A DNA stretch of 64,000 bases from Eulemur rufifrons (Eukaryota; Chordata; Mammalia; Primates; Lemuridae): assembly GCF_041146395.1 (NCBI RefSeq), contig NC_090989.1:50866501-50930500 (forward strand), in the 5' to 3' direction. This document shows, in pieces, positions 25,936 to 42,084 of the stretch (its first letter is position 1; every line of letters begins with the position of its first letter). Under the pieces are notes generated by a model, which saw nothing but the letters and a program-made list of their open reading frames with translations, did not search any database and was not told the DNA's origin. The translations under genes and the position numbers were made by a program.

Positions 25936-27046
25936 ACAATCTAAAACAAAAAACTTCCCCACTGTACATAAAAATGAGTTGAAGTATTCAAAAACAAAAT
26001 ATGAAGGACTAAGTTAAACTCTGAAAATAAAAGTACAGATTACATACGGAAGAGCTAACCTAAATAGGAACATCAGAATTCTGCACTTCTTTTACCTATT
26101 GACTTCATTTGGAGAAATAGCTCTGAAAACTCCTAACATACAGGGCTTCTAAGAATCCAAGAAACTACTTCTTTAATGTAGTTGTACACAGTAGGTGGTA
26201 TTGTTTCAATTAAACAATGGTAACTACTACTTAAACCAACAAAAGAGGTGAAAGCGGCACAAATAATGATTGTTATTTTCTCTAAGTTTGTGTCAATTTA
26301 AGAAAATTGGTTTTCAATTGTAACTTTACTACCACCATATCACAAGATACTCTACATTCTTCAGAAACGCTGCAATTTTTGAAGGGAAAAAAATCATCCA
26401 TGGGACCTTTCATTGGAAGCTTTTTTGTTCATCTATTAAACTATAAATGCATGCTACCCCAGAGCCGATGAAGTGTACAAATTATGTAACATTTTCCAGC
26501 TGAAGAGCAATCTGCTTTTCACATAGCACTTAATCACCTCTATATACTATTAGCACCAGCCATTTCTCAAGGCTCTTTATTTTTGATAGTGAGAAAAAAA
26601 TGGTTTTCTAAGTTCTTCAAGATTATCTCTGCTGGTGAAAAGAAATATGCAATTTTACAAAGAGTAATCTGAGAAGACTTAAGATATGAGTATATTTTCC
26701 TATGCCATGAATAGTTTTAAAAACCAGCTTCAATTTGAAAAAAATAATTTTGAAGTCCCATTTCACAGAAATCCTTTGTGAAAATTGAAGAATTGAATGT
26801 TGAATCATGTATAAAACTACAATCTCAGTGAAGAAAATGTCCAATGAAGCAGTGGGAAATTAGAAATGATCACCATAAAGAAAAATGAAAAAGTTTAGTA
26901 GGAAGGAAAGGAGGGTAAGACATCAGGAAAAATTTTTAAATCTTTTAAAACTTAACCAACTTGATTCTCGACCCCAACCAGAAATTTAAAATAGTATGAT
27001 TTAAAATTAAATTAAAAAATAATTTTAAACTAAAGCACACTAAGAC
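25936..27046. other. Intronic AT-rich DNA, nothing recognised
   Basis: No named repeat or exon seen. Confidence 0.45.
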
Positions 27047-27054
27047 CCAGTAAA

Positions 27055-27437
27055 CAGTGGTCCCCAACCTTTTTGGACACCAAGGACTAGTTTCATGGAA
27101 GAAAATTTTTCCACAGACCAGGGCTTGGGGATGGTTTTGGGATGATTCAAACACATTATTACATTTATTATACACTTTGTATTATTATTACATTGTAATA
27201 TATAATGAAATAATTTTACAACTCACTGTAATGCAGAATCTAATGACAGGAGGCAGAGCTCAGGTGGTAGATGGGAGCGGTGGGGAGGGGAATGGCTGTA
27301 AATACAGATGAAACTTCTCTGGCTTACTTGGCTTACTTAGCTTGCAAGGCCAAGGGCTCACCTCCTGCTGTGCAGTCCTGTTCCCAACAGGCCACTGACC
27401 AGTACTGATCTGCAGCCCCAAGGGGTGGGGACCACAG
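27055..27437. mobile_element. MER1-like non-autonomous hAT transposon, second copy
   Basis: Opens with CAGTGGTCCCCAACCTTTTTGG and closes with GGTGGGGACCACAG, imperfect terminal inverted repeats of about 15 bases. The interior has GGTTTTGGGATGATTCAAAC, ACAGGAGGCAGAGCTCAGG and CTCACCTCCTGCTGTGCAG, the MER1 landmarks. It lies in the opposite orientation to the copy at 2528. Flanks share AGTAAA (from CCAGTAAA and TAGTAAAA), an eroded 8-bp duplication. Confidence 0.85.
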
Positions 27438-27445
27438 TAGTAAAA

Positions 27446-30400
27446 TGCTCACACTCTTAAACACATAACCTACTAGCTCCAGATCAACTAAGTACAGTGG
27501 ATTGTTAATATGTTAAAATACTTGGTGTACATTCTGCTTCTGCCTAAGCTTCAATAACTTGTAGTGAATTGGAAACTTCCTAAAATAACATCTAATTAAA
27601 ATTCTTTACAATAGTCTGAGAATGTAGTACTACTCTCACCTTGTTTACTTGCTGTCTCTCTCTTAAATGTCAAGTACTAAACATGCTAAAAGAATTCTAG
27701 TTATTTAGGCTTTCCAGTTACTTCAATCCCACATAAATGACAGTTTACAATAAAAGCATACAAAGAAGAATTAAACTTGCTGCTGGAATGATGCCACACA
27801 TACCTTAGAGGAAGTAAATAAAGAATAGTTACATAACGGAAAGTTATCTGGGACATAAGACATCTACACTGATCTTTCAATGTAACAGTCATCTTAGGTA
27901 ATGAGAGGTAAACACTGTTTGCCTTTTATGTCTCATATATAAAGCTTTACTTTCCAATCTTAATGTCTAGATAAAGGTGTAGGAAGACCACCATGTTGCA
28001 CAACTCCCAGCAGGTCATTTCTCTTAGGAAACAGCAAAAAGGTCCAAACAGATCTGCCCAGGACACCTTATTTTTACTAATGGTTTCTGAAATCAAAAGA
28101 CCCTCTCAACCAAGTCCAGAAACCCCATCCTCTTCCCCACACACCTACCAAAGACTTCCTCATCCCAGATCAAAAGAAGCTAGCATGGTTATCTATCTCT
28201 AGAACTACCTCCGGTGAAATGAAATGTGGATTTCTGAGTATCCCCAATCTCACCGTAACAAGTAAAATTAAATTTGATTGTGTAATTAGAACTGCCTGGA
28301 TAAACTGAAAAGGATATCTGAAGGAAGTTCCCAAATTAATTTGGGGAAATAACATGAACACACCATAGAGGCAATATGAAACAAGAAAGAGTATGTATCT
28401 TGAGGGCTGGGCTTTGACCTCCAGAATTACATAAAGAGAAAAACTCCTTGGCAAATATTTAAGGTCAAGTTTCAGTACCAAAAATATGGCCTGCGAAACA
28501 GGGCAAATGTGACTGTTTCTTACAGGGAGGGATCACAGCCAACCAAAATGGTAAAGTTGAGATTACTGACAGCCCACACTAGTTAAGTTACAAAAACACA
28601 CAAAACCACCCCCATCTTGGTCTAGTGAGTCAAAACAAACTGCTGACAAATCCTAACAGCTATGTGAGGGGGTGCAATGATAATACACAGTGAGAACACA
28701 CATGCCTCTGTTTTCCTTTCAAGTCTCAGTCTGCACAGTTAATGTAAGAAAACAGCAATCTCTTTCTTTAAAAGCCCTGTCTATATATTTAAAGTGCCTC
28801 AGATGTCCCTCAGAGCTGATATGTTCATGACAAAACAACACAAAAAAAGCATCATTTACAACAAGAATACCAGATCAAATCCTCTGACCTTTACTTTAAA
28901 AGGAAAAAAGAAAAAAAGAAATAGCAGTTAAGATAATGTATAAGTATGAAATAACCTTAGCTAAAATTTGAAAACTAATTTCCAAGTTTGGAAGTCTTTA
29001 TTTGTATCAAGGAACTCCATCAACAAGAACACAGATGATTTCCACAACAAGACTTTTTTATTTTGTGCACATGTATTTATGCACCCCCTTATGAGTCCTG
29101 AATGATACAACAACCATCCGCTGCACAGCAAGCTCTAAAGAGGATGAAGTACTTCTGTCAATAACACATACCAAACGAAACTGGACTATTCATGTCGAAA
29201 GCATAGATTTTGGGAGGATTCCCCAGTTGCTGAAAAGTCCTGTGTATTCAGAGTCATAAATACAACAGAGCACAGAAACAAAAACAGTCTTTGAAGAAAC
29301 GTTAAAATAAGAATAAGGAACTGAAAACATTCATAGGAGCTCAGAAACAGAACTAATAAGTCATAGGAAAACTGTAAAATATGCTCATTACTATGAGTAG
29401 TTTGTGGGAGCAGGCAGAATGCCAAAGCTGTGGGTTTCTTAGGGATTTATCTGACAGGTACTGAGGGTAGCTACAAGGATGCTCCATTAAAGAAGTACTT
29501 CCAAACTGTAGTAATTTCATGAACTTTGTTCAAGAATGTTATTACATTAAAAACATTTTGTATACACACAGAATTAAGAGTTGCCTTAATATAACTGCTC
29601 TATAATAATAATAGTATTACTACGCTTATGAGCATTTTTTCCTTCTAAAATCTCCAGCACTCATCGCCAAATCTGAAGAAGCAGATATTCAGAGTTAACC
29701 TAGAAATTCTAAAAGCTATCCTTTAGACACTTTGCTAAACACTTTTCAATGTAACATCTTGCTTTTCCCCTCTCTCCAGGCCCTAGTAGCTCATAATCTA
29801 GGAATAAATCAGGATTTCCAAATAATCCTACAGTAATCCTAGAGAAATAATCATACATTATCATGATGCTTGCCAAGATGAAGCACTGTTCTGGATACCG
29901 TGGGAGATACATAAGGGTAGTGATTTTTGTTTTAAAAAAATTTACAATGAAACATTTAAAATGACATGTCTTATCACCAGTTTAAAAAGTGAACAGTATT
30001 TGAAAATTTTTGTTAACTGCCACATGAAAAGCCTTGATAAAAGCTATAGACAGAGGAAAAAGGGGCATTTTGGCTAGAATGATCAGAAAATGCTGAACCA
30101 CAAATGGGCATGGGAGCAGGGTGGAAGCTTTAGCTATACCAGTAATAGGAAAGAGGATCTTCATAAACAGGAAATAGGAAAGTGAGAGGAAAAGGGCAGG
30201 TCAAAAGGCTGGCATGCAAAGGTAAATTTCAAGAACAGTGATTAGGCTAATCTGAAAAGAATATTAAAAGAGAATTTCAATCTATTTTTTCCAACAAAAC
30301 TCCTTTAAAGACCTTAGAGAAACTTATCCCTCTTGGGGATTCTTTAAGTGACTTATAACTGGGAGTGGATTCCTACAATGGAGATAAAGGAAGCTTAGTA

Positions 30401-30737
30401 AAATGAAAGGAGTTCTGAACAGACCCAGGATTCTATTCCCACCCATGCCATCTCAATGGTCCTAGATAACTTTATACATAAGAGGAGATAATTTGGCTCA
30501 TCGGGATTCTAAAAGTAGATATCAGAAATTGCTAGGGCACTATTTAACAATATACATGCACAGATCCCAACTGGTAAATTCAGTAGGTATTACATAAAGT
30601 CTGGGAATCTGTATTTAATAATCACTGCAGAGGATTAGCATGCATCTGCTCCATGGAATATACTGGAACACCACTAGATTAAATGCCTGTCAGATATTAG
30701 TGGTACATCTTGTGTTTAAAAAAAATGTGAAGAAAAA
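27446..30737. other. Intronic DNA, 3.3 kb without a confident feature
   Basis: No repeat or exon can be named. The longest open frame (103 codons, minus strand, 28170-28481) resembles no known family and is taken as chance. A MIR-like trace near 30395-30500 is too weak to call. Confidence 0.4.
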
Positions 30738-31056
30738 GAGTTGAGTGAGGTGGCTCACACCTGTTAATCTCAGTTACTTAGGAGGCTGAGGTGGAAGGAT
30801 GGCTTGAGGCCAGTAGTTGGAGAATAGCCTGAGTAACATAGCAAGACCTTGTCTCTGGAGAGAAAAAAAAAAAAAAAATTTAAGAATTAGCCAGTCGTGG
30901 TGGCAAATGACTGTAGTTCCAACAACTCAGGAAGGGAAAGGAGGAGGAATCATTGAGCCTAGGAGTTCGAGGCTGCAGTGAACCACGATCACGCCATTGC
31001 ACTTCAGCCTGGGGAACAGAGCAAGACCCTATCTCTATATTAAAAAAAAAAAAAAA
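30738..31056 (+). mobile_element. Old Alu SINE (AluJ-like)
   Basis: GGTGGCTCACACCTG, AGGAGGCTGAGGTGGAAGG, a middle A-run, a right arm with GAGGCTGCAGTGAACCACG and GCACTTCAGCCTGGGGAACA, and a terminal A-run give a dimeric Alu in plus orientation. It retains the ancestral TGCAGTGA right arm rather than the strepsirrhine TTGCTGTGAG form. Confidence 0.9.
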
Positions 31057-31324
31057 CCTAAAAACAATTTATTATATTTTAAAATTATTATATATACCAG
31101 ACTACTGACATGAAATAGGAAATGTTAGTCTAATATCTTTAGCTATCAATCATTGACTATATAATATTAACATTTTATTTCCTTTAGAAGATCACAATGG
31201 TCAATAATTCATAAAGTATCACTGGCAAATATAGAGGAGAGAAGAAAACAGCAAAAAGAAGAAAATATTTAAGTTTAAAAATGCCAAGTTTCTAAGATTG
31301 CTGTGGAAGATTATATCAGCAATG

Positions 31325-31525
31325 CAAGAATTGGCAAACTTTTTCAATAACTGCCCAGACAGTAAATATTTTCAGCTTTGCAAACCATATAGTTTCTGTG
31401 GAACTATCTACCCCTGCCATTGTAGCTATAGACAATAAGTTAATGGCTCTGTGCCACTGAAAATTTACTTTCAGAAAGAAATACAGGCTAGATTTGGCCC
31501 ACAGGCTATAGTTTACCAAGTGCTG
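31325..31525 (-). mobile_element. Short non-autonomous hAT (Charlie-type) transposon
   Basis: Begins CAAGAATTGGCAAACTTTTTC and ends CTATAGTTTACCAAGTGCTG, with AGTAAATATTTTCAGCTTTGC and TTTGGCCCACAGGC inside. It is the same family as the copy at 34072, in reverse orientation. I cannot give the exact family name with confidence. Confidence 0.7.
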
Positions 31526-34063
31526 ATACAGTCAGGATAAATTATCAACTTTAAGACTTAGTTGCTTTATAAAAATGTAATTTTTCCACATGCATTTGCA
31601 AGGAGAACAAACTAAAATAAGAATGATACAGGAAAAAATACACAAAATTTGGTAAAGAGAACTTGTTTATTTATGACTTGCATCCATGCAAACCTATTTT
31701 AATCAGATAAATGAGACCTGGCTGACCAGCATGGAAATCTCTAGTTAAAGTTTTCGGAAATTTCTGGAAAAAGAAAAAACTCGACAGCTTCACATTTTGC
31801 TATGATCATAGAAAATCAGTATGTCCTATGAAAAACCTTTGGAATAAAAATTCAAGTGTTTTCGGCATCTGTAAAATAAGCTAATGTTTTATTTTCATTA
31901 ACTATTTCAGAAAAAAATTCAGGTGACCTTTCTTATTTTCATAAAAGAAAAAAGAAAAAACTTCACTCATCTAGACAATTGAAAAGCTTAAAAAGTCACA
32001 GGCCACGTTTCTCTCTCTCTCTCACACACACACAGATTTACAGGAAAAGGTATGTATGATAAATAAAGCTTTAAATAAATAGTCCTCCTGAATTGAGCTA
32101 TGAATACGAGTTGCCTTGCACAAAAAAAAAAAAAAAAAAAACCAGAAAGAAAAAAAAAGTTGCACTGACTGACCAGATGACATACAATATTAATTCTGGC
32201 TTAATGAAGAGGATAAAATAGCTCATTTTCATAACCATAAAATGTGCTAATTGTTCAAATGAGTCCTCCTGAAACAAAGTTGAAAAAGGCCTTACAATGC
32301 TGATACCCTTCACATGCCAACAGCTGCAGGCTCAGACTAGCCAAGTGATAATGAGACATCATTGAGAAATACATCACAGACAACTATATACACCCTCTGT
32401 CAAGTCATGTAACGTCCAATCAATTTAGCTTACCCACATAGAAAATGGAATTGGACCACCTGGCACTCACCTCTGGGGTGCAGACACTGATAACAAAGAT
32501 AAATAATATCCTTATAACACGTAATTTTAATCTTCCTTACCTACTAAAACCAACTATTTGGGTCTAAACCTAACATTACAGCAGTCAAATTTTAAAAGAG
32601 AATGAGGTATTACTCAATGAAAAAGGAAGAAATCTTTTTCATTATCTTCTCGTTTACAGGATAACAAGCTTGAGATGAATCAGTCCAGTCTTGGTATATT
32701 TGTTCCTTCTAAGTATTTATTTTTTCTAGGATGCCAACAAGAATTTAAAAAGTTTACACTAAAAAGTTTACATTATTTTTCTGTACATCACATTATTTCA
32801 TATATATGTGAGATTTCTAATATATATTAGATATATCACAGACATACATTATTATATATATTAGAATGGCAGAACCCAAGATTTTGAGTTTATTAACAAT
32901 CCAAAATAGTGTCATAATATCCTTACTCTTACGTAGCTTTCAAAATCCAGAACTTAAGGACACAATTATGGTTTCTAAGGAAGAACTGAGCATACATGTG
33001 CTGGAAGAAAATCTTCTGTGGGGTCTCTCATATGTTTTCATGTCTTGTGACTGACCATATACTGACTGCCTTAGTCTGAGACTATCCTTTCAGGAACATC
33101 TGTATAGCAAACAGCCTTAAATGAGAGAGACAGTGTCTCCCTCTGGAAAAAAGGTGGTTTATTGTCCAATGCAGTAAGATAATGTCTCCTTCCAGGGCAA
33201 AGGTCGGGTAGGTTTACTGGTAGGCAAGAGGTTCTTCTGTAACAAAAGCCACTACACATGCAGGAGTCTCCTGGCCTTTATACGACCCTCTGGGAACTGG
33301 AGATGGGCGACCTGGCACAAGCAATGCTACCCTGACTGATGCTATTACTGCTCTGACTAATAAGCAGTCCTTTTTTTCCTGACTGAAGATTGTCCTCTCT
33401 TCTAACATATATGAAAGTGTGGTGAATCCTCTTTGAACTCTCCACAGTTCTTGACAATATACTTTTAAAGAAATAGCACCACAAGACATAAATAAATTGT
33501 ATCTGTGGATATCTGGCCATCTCTTTTAATAGTTACCATAGACTAACCAAACACCCTTTCACACTCTCTTTTCTCCTTTGCCTTCCTTTTACTATAGAGG
33601 CCAAAATTTAAATTTTTCAATATACCAGCCATTTTTGTAATCAGGGGTGACCCAGTAACCTAATAAGGCCTAAGAGAAATCTGCTCGAGGAAGCAAGTGG
33701 GTGGAAGGGCTCTGGGTCAGCTTTTTGATCCAAGAAAAAAAAGAGGACAGATACCTGTGGTGCTGCCCTTCCCCTTCCCTCTGTCTTACAGCCTTAAACA
33801 ATATGGCACTGCAACGAGACTTACACAACTACGAAGGGAACAGAATGAAGACAAAACCCAACTAAGGAAGCAGATGACAAAGCCAAAAAGAGACTGGGTC
33901 TCTGCCAGCATTTTTGAAAAATATATATCTATATATATGCAAACTACTGTTAGGTAGGTATTGTTACTTTTAGCCAAATATATTCCCAACTGATACAACT
34001 TATATATTCAATTTGTGTTGATTAAACACTTTTAAATTATTATTGTCCAAAAATTAGATTAAT
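31526..34063. other. Intronic DNA with small simple repeats
   Basis: Contains (TC)n-(CA)n at 32011-32034 and A-runs at 32119-32152. A stretch at about 33540-33960 (TACTATAGAGGCCAAAATTTAAA, AATAAGGCCTAAGAGAAATC, GGTGCTGCCCTTCCCCTTCC) looks like an old interspersed repeat, but I cannot name its family. Minus-strand open frames at 33071-33520 overlap each other and are not called. Confidence 0.35.
32011..32034 (+). repeat. (TC)n(CA)n microsatellite
   Basis: CTCTCTCTCTCTCTCACACACACACA: a short polypyrimidine run followed by CA units. Confidence 0.85.
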
Positions 34064-34071
34064 ACTTTTGC

Positions 34072-34289
34072 CAAGGGTTGGTAAACTACTGCTCACAGGC
34101 CAAATTTAGTCTGGCACATGTTTTTATAAATAAAGTTTTATCAGAACACAGTCATGCCAATTAATTTATAGACTGTCTACGTCTACTTTCCTACTACAGA
34201 GACAGAGTTAACTAGTTGCCAGAGACCATCTGGCAAAATCTAAAATATTTATTAATACTATCTGACTCTGTACAGTTTGCCAACCCCTG
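34072..34289 (+). mobile_element. Short non-autonomous hAT (Charlie-type) transposon
   Basis: The ends CAAGGGTTGGTAAACT and AGTTTGCCAACCCCTG are inverted repeats matching at 14 of 16 positions. Inside are AGGCCAAATTTAGTCTGGC and ATAAATAAAGTTTTATCAGAACACAG, typical of a common mammalian MER element of hAT type. No transposase is present. The flanking 8-mers no longer match. Confidence 0.75.
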
Positions 34290-35009
34290 GTTTAAACCAT
34301 TCAACATGCCACTTTCAGAAACAATCATTTACTATTTTTAAACTAAAATCCTTAAACTGATTTCCCAAAATTTGATTTGAAATGATACTCATTATAATAC
34401 TTTATATTTTAATATTAAAGACAGAATGTGAATGTGGTGTAGCCTTCTGTATGCTACCAACATGGAAAACACTTCCCACCTCTTTTTATTTGCAATAGAG
34501 AAAACCTTGTAAACAGATTTAATGATGATGATGTAAGTCATGACTAAATATTTTCCTTAATCCTCCAGAGTTTATCACAAAATGAAAGAATAAAACAGTG
34601 ATTCTTAAGGGATAATCAAGGCTACTAATATCATAAATTTTAGTTAAATATACATATTTATATTATTAATGATTTCTAAAGGGAATTTTATACATTAAAA
34701 TCAGTAAGAATGTCATATTATAACAAGGTATTTATACATTCATCTTTGTCAACAAATTTAAAAATTTCTTATTGGTAAATATAGAATTCACCATGTTTTT
34801 CAATATATGCATAACAATTAATAAATTCACCATACATTTTATTACACACCTGAGAAAAAATTACAAAAATTATTTGAGCTGCAGACCTTTCCAAAAAGTA
34901 ATTTTAAGTTATTTTGTTTGGTTTTATATTCTATTGAGCCAAGTTTTTCACACTTTCAGTTTCAACTTTCTTCCCCTCCTTTAGTATAAACGTACACTGC
35001 CAAATTTGG

Positions 35010-35410
35010 TGATCATTATGGATTGAATTGTGTCCCTTTAAAAGATATGTTGAAGTCCTATCTAACCTCAACCCTACATGTGAATGTGACTTTATTTGGA
35101 AATAGTGTCTTCGCAGATATAATGAAGTTAAGATGGGGTCATTAAGGCAGGCCCTGTTCCAAAATCACTAGGGTCCTTACAAGAGGGAAATCTGGACACG
35201 AATACACACACACAAAGGAGAACATCATGTGATGACAGAGGCAGAAATTGAAGTTATGCCACAAGCCAAGGAATGCCTGAGGCTACCAAAAACTGAAAGA
35301 GACATAGAGCATCCTACCCTAAAGGGTTCAGAAGGAGCAGGGCTCTCTCTTGTTGAAGCCATCCAATTTGTGGTACTTTGTTATATGTCAGACCAAGGAA
35401 ACTAATACAG
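35010..35410 (+). mobile_element. Solo LTR of MaLR type (MLT1/MST-like endogenous retrovirus relic)
   Basis: ATGGATTGAATTGTGTCCC, GTTGAAGTCCTA, GTGACTTTATTTGGAAATAG, GGGTCCTTACAAGAGGGAAA, GAGGCAGAAATTGAAGTTATGC and TTTGTGGTACTTTGTTATATG in this order mark a mammalian ERVL-MaLR LTR. No internal viral sequence accompanies it, so it is a solitary LTR left by recombination. It carries no genes. Confidence 0.8.
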
Positions 35411-38400
35411 TCACACATTTATGATTACATGTGAAAGTGGTACATTTTAATTACATGATCAGATGTTCAAAGTAATACATTTCAATAACATATATAAATC
35501 ATCATTCAGTTTAATCTGTTCCTCAATGGTTCTACCAAACAAGATAGCCCTGTCCCTCTTTATTACTTTAATCTATAAAGGGCACTTTTCCTACTGACCT
35601 CATATGTGTGTCCTGCTATAATTAGCACACGTATAAACAATTGATATGTAAATATAGACTCAAACAAGAACTCATGCTCAATGAGTTTAAAGAGACAAAA
35701 GATTAATATTAAAAACATTTAGAAAACTGAATACTTTTTACTTCAAAACAGTCAGACATGAGTACTATTTTACACCCTACCCAATTAGCACTGAATGTTA
35801 ATCTGTTTGGATTCCTGGAAACTTCACTTCTTTGTTAAATCACTGAAAAATAAGACTCTTCTTGGGCTAGATTTCCAAGCACTCCTCAGGCTATAGGATT
35901 ATCGCTTCAGCTTGTCTGTTTTATAAACAGACTTTAATTTAGTTTTGTAAGAAACTGCCAAAGGAGCTTTCTCTAACTAAATAACAAATCTGCCACTTGA
36001 AAGACATCATTCATCAACCTTACTTTGTGGGAGTATTATTATTATGAAACTAAAAACAGGCATTCTTTCTTGACTACTTCTGGATTTTAATTATCAAATT
36101 TTAATGTCACCAGATATTTACTGAAAGGAAAACATCAACTTTAATAAGTTACCTAAGACTGAAAAACATAAAAGGTATTCAACCATAAAGCCAAGTTCAC
36201 TTGAATCTTGTGAATTTGCTTACTGTCTTATAAAACACAATGGTTATCATTCTCAGAAATTTATAAACATTTAATAAACTCTAATCTGTGGGGAAATTTC
36301 CCAACTTTAAAATCCAAATATCATGTGCATATAGTATATAATCTGACATGGAAGAAATTAAAGTAAGTTACAATAAATTTTAATTACTAATAAACCAGAA
36401 GTTAGGGACTAAATGGTATCAGCATAGGGTTTTTATAAAGTACATAAGTAAAATAAGCAGCAAATAAATGAATTACATGTTAACATTTTATTAAAATTTA
36501 AGAAACTAATAGTGGAATTCATTTTCAATTACATCTGAATAATTTTGTTTTCTTTTGCATTTTGAAAACACATAGAAAAGGAAATTACTGGGAGAAAAAC
36601 CTCTTTTACTTTTCACTTAAACAAAAAATTAACAAGAAAATTATATTGTATTTAGTTAGCTAAGCAGCAGGGTGCATTTGGCCAAATACACAGAGCCATA
36701 AAGTCCTTAACAGTCAAAGATTCTACAAGCTCTCACCTGTCCACTCTAACAGACTCCCTTTGTTTAACTTCGAGAACATTTGTCTAAATAACTTTCTTGT
36801 GGCCTCTACTTTCATGATGTGTTAAAGAAATGAGTCCCTTCATTCCCAAACTCTAGAAAAATCTATTCACATTTCTCAGATCTTTGAAATATACATATAA
36901 ACATTCTTATCAACACTAAACTTTTTATTCATTTATGATAATTTAATCTCAGGAATATTTTCAAATTTTTTAAAGAAAATTCCCTTTCCTACCTGGCAAA
37001 CATGTTTCCACATGAGACGACTGACTATTATTATTTGTCTTCTGGATACAAGTTAAAAATGATTATTTTGAAATATCAAAAATTAATGTTTTAATTCTTT
37101 TAGTTTTCCTTGTAAAAGGAAAAATGCCTAGAATACAAATATAGAAAAAATTTAAAGAGGAACTATGCTTACATCAAAATACTTGTGTTCAAAAGAAATT
37201 AGTAGCCTATTTTGATTTACTTGGAAATCATATTTTTCTACTTACAATTTATCCCTTGTCCTCATGAAACTCAAAATAATTGCAATCTTCACCAGTAGTA
37301 AACAAAAAAGCAGGAAGATTAATTTTTAAAATGTAAAATTATTTTCTAAATGAATAGAAACCATTCCCTTTCGTGCATCGTTAAATACATATTTCATAGA
37401 ATGGAAGACATTCAATACAGTAAAATTTATTTATAAAAGAAAGACAAAACCTCCCTAAGATTAATTCTCTTACAAATGATTATTATAATAACAAAACAAT
37501 ATTTTTACTAGAAACTACTACTGAATTTGAAAAATTGCTTAATAGACTGAGGTAGCAACAGTAGTATTTAGTCTAAAACAATGGAATCTTTATTTTATAA
37601 TTTTGAACATCTGAGGTGAAAACATTATGAATAGCCAGAAAATAATTTAAAAACTGAAAAATGTAGATTGGAGTCAGGAAACCAACCAAAGTTACAAAGA
37701 ACACTGGGAGGAGAAATGGCATCAGACCATAAGATTTCTTGGCTTCACATCTCTGTACTAAGTTAAACAGCACTCTTTCTTCATTTTCTTCTCACAATAT
37801 ACAAAGCTGTCTATGAGAAAATGTGGCATTTAATGGAGCATTATAAGCAAGGCCATTAACCTGTGAGATCCAGTAATTACTTCTTTTAAAGCCCAAATTG
37901 TTCATACAGGTCAATCTTTTTATATGGTGAACTGGAAACCCATGAGGAATTTTAAAACTACTTCAATGACCATATAATTAACATGTATTTGTATTTATAC
38001 AAATTTAAGCATTTAAATTAATACTACATTATTCTTTTCCCAAAGCAATGATGTCACACAGTAACATATGAGGAAAGCAAGGTTTGTTTTTAGCTTTGTG
38101 TTCTGTTGTTGCTCGTTATTGTTGTATCTATTGTTTTTTATTCAACTTTTAACTATGTTTCTTTAATATATCAGTTCCAAAATGTTTTTGGTACACTATT
38201 TTATAAATTACAACATAGGTATAAACAGCAAGCAGAGTGACTTGTAGTTCTTTAAGAACAAAGGCAAGTTATTAACACAGCAGATTATATATTTTTCTTT
38301 ATTCAGCCAAATAGTCAATGGAGAAAAAGATTTTTGCCTGATGCTTCTGAAGAATTTTAAAGAAAGGCTCACCTCTTCAAGGATAAATTTTACTATGTCA

Positions 38401-38480
38401 ATATACTTTTATACTAAATCTTAATCTGTATGAATATTTTCATATAAAACATGTAGTGAACACTCTCCACACCACACAAA
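35411..38480. other. Intronic AT-rich DNA, nothing recognised
   Basis: About 3 kb without a nameable repeat or exon. Confidence 0.45.
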
Positions 38481-38483
38481 CAT

Positions 38484-38497
38484 ACACACACTACACA

Positions 38498-38529
<32 letters not shown>

Positions 38530-38530
38530 G
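38484..38530 (+). repeat. (CA)n microsatellite
   Basis: An imperfect CA tract (ACACTACACACACACATAC) leading into a pure CA run of about 14 units. Confidence 0.95.
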
Positions 38531-39737
38531 AGACTATTTTGTCAAGATGCTGATTTGTTTTCTACAACACTGGTACATAAGAAATGATTCAGGGGCTCTG
38601 AAATGACTTTAATAATAAGACAACATCTATGTTTTCCGCTCTGGCATGAATTTTTTTAAAGCTTTTATTTTCTTCACAGTTTATCAAAGGCAGAGCTATT
38701 TTTTCCACCTCGGTTGACTTTTGGTTTTGTTTCAGTGGTTGTCTAGCAGAGTGTGGGAGGGGAAAATGGGTTGTAGCACCCTGGCAGCTCACTCAAGCAG
38801 TTCTAAAATAGGGAAAATCTAAAAGTCCTTAGGCCATCATCTCTGGGTGTCTAAAAAGCATACCATCCAACACAAGGCCTTGAAGGGCAGCTGATTATGC
38901 ATACTTTTCAGCTGAAAGAATAAAGTTAACTGTTAAAAGGTTCAATTGATGAAACTGCCAGTCAAATCACAGAAAAGTGTCTCTTGTAAATCATACAGTT
39001 GTCAGCAATAACTACCTTCCCATCCATTTTGACTTTTGCCACTAAAATTTTAAGCAGTATGATATAAAGTTTCTCCTTTTCTCTGTGCTTCAAACTATAG
39101 ACTTCTCCACATGTTCCCTACTTCCTCTCCCCACATACACACACACATGCAAACTATGCTTGCCAGAAATCACTGAATTACTCTTCCCAGAAATGCCAGC
39201 TCAGAATGGTTTAGAAACCCAGCTGGAGAGGCACCAACTTGGTGCGAGGTTCAACTGTTTATAGAAAAAAAAGAAAATAACTTGGGAAAAGTGATACAAG
39301 AGAGGAGGTTTTCTGTAACAGTCGGGGAGGCATGCAGCCTGCTCATGCCTTTCCTCCACCAAAAATCATTACCCTGCCCACTCTGAAGGCAAGAGGCTTT
39401 CACTATGCCCTAAATATCCATTTCAGTAGCAAATACATTTATCTAACTATAATTTCTCCCTCTTTTCTCTACACAGAACCTAGGTCACTAGAAAATATAT
39501 TGAGTGCCAGTCATTTAATTTACTTTTCTGTTTATTATTATATTTATTACATTTATGTAAAATTGCATTAAAAATTCTGGCTACTCATTCTTTAACAATC
39601 AATTAAAATAGAGCCAGTTCAGAAATTATGCCTGATTTTATTTTCCCATTTACCCTTATATTAATATTTAAAATGAATCCACAGAGAAGTTTATTGTTGA
39701 CACAACAGAGATGCAGGAACATTAAAATAAACATTTT
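38531..39737. other. Intronic DNA, nothing recognised
   Basis: No named repeat or exon seen. Confidence 0.4.

Positions 39738-42084
<2,347 letters not shown>

Noticed and set aside
28170..28481. 103-codon minus-strand open frame in intron 3
   Set aside because: No recognised domain, codon use is AT-driven, and no splice sites or promoter context support it.
33540..33960. Possible LTR or old repeat with TAATAAGGCCTAAGAGAAATC and GGTGCTGCCCTTCCCC
   Set aside because: It feels like an interspersed repeat but I could not place it in a family or define its ends without a search.
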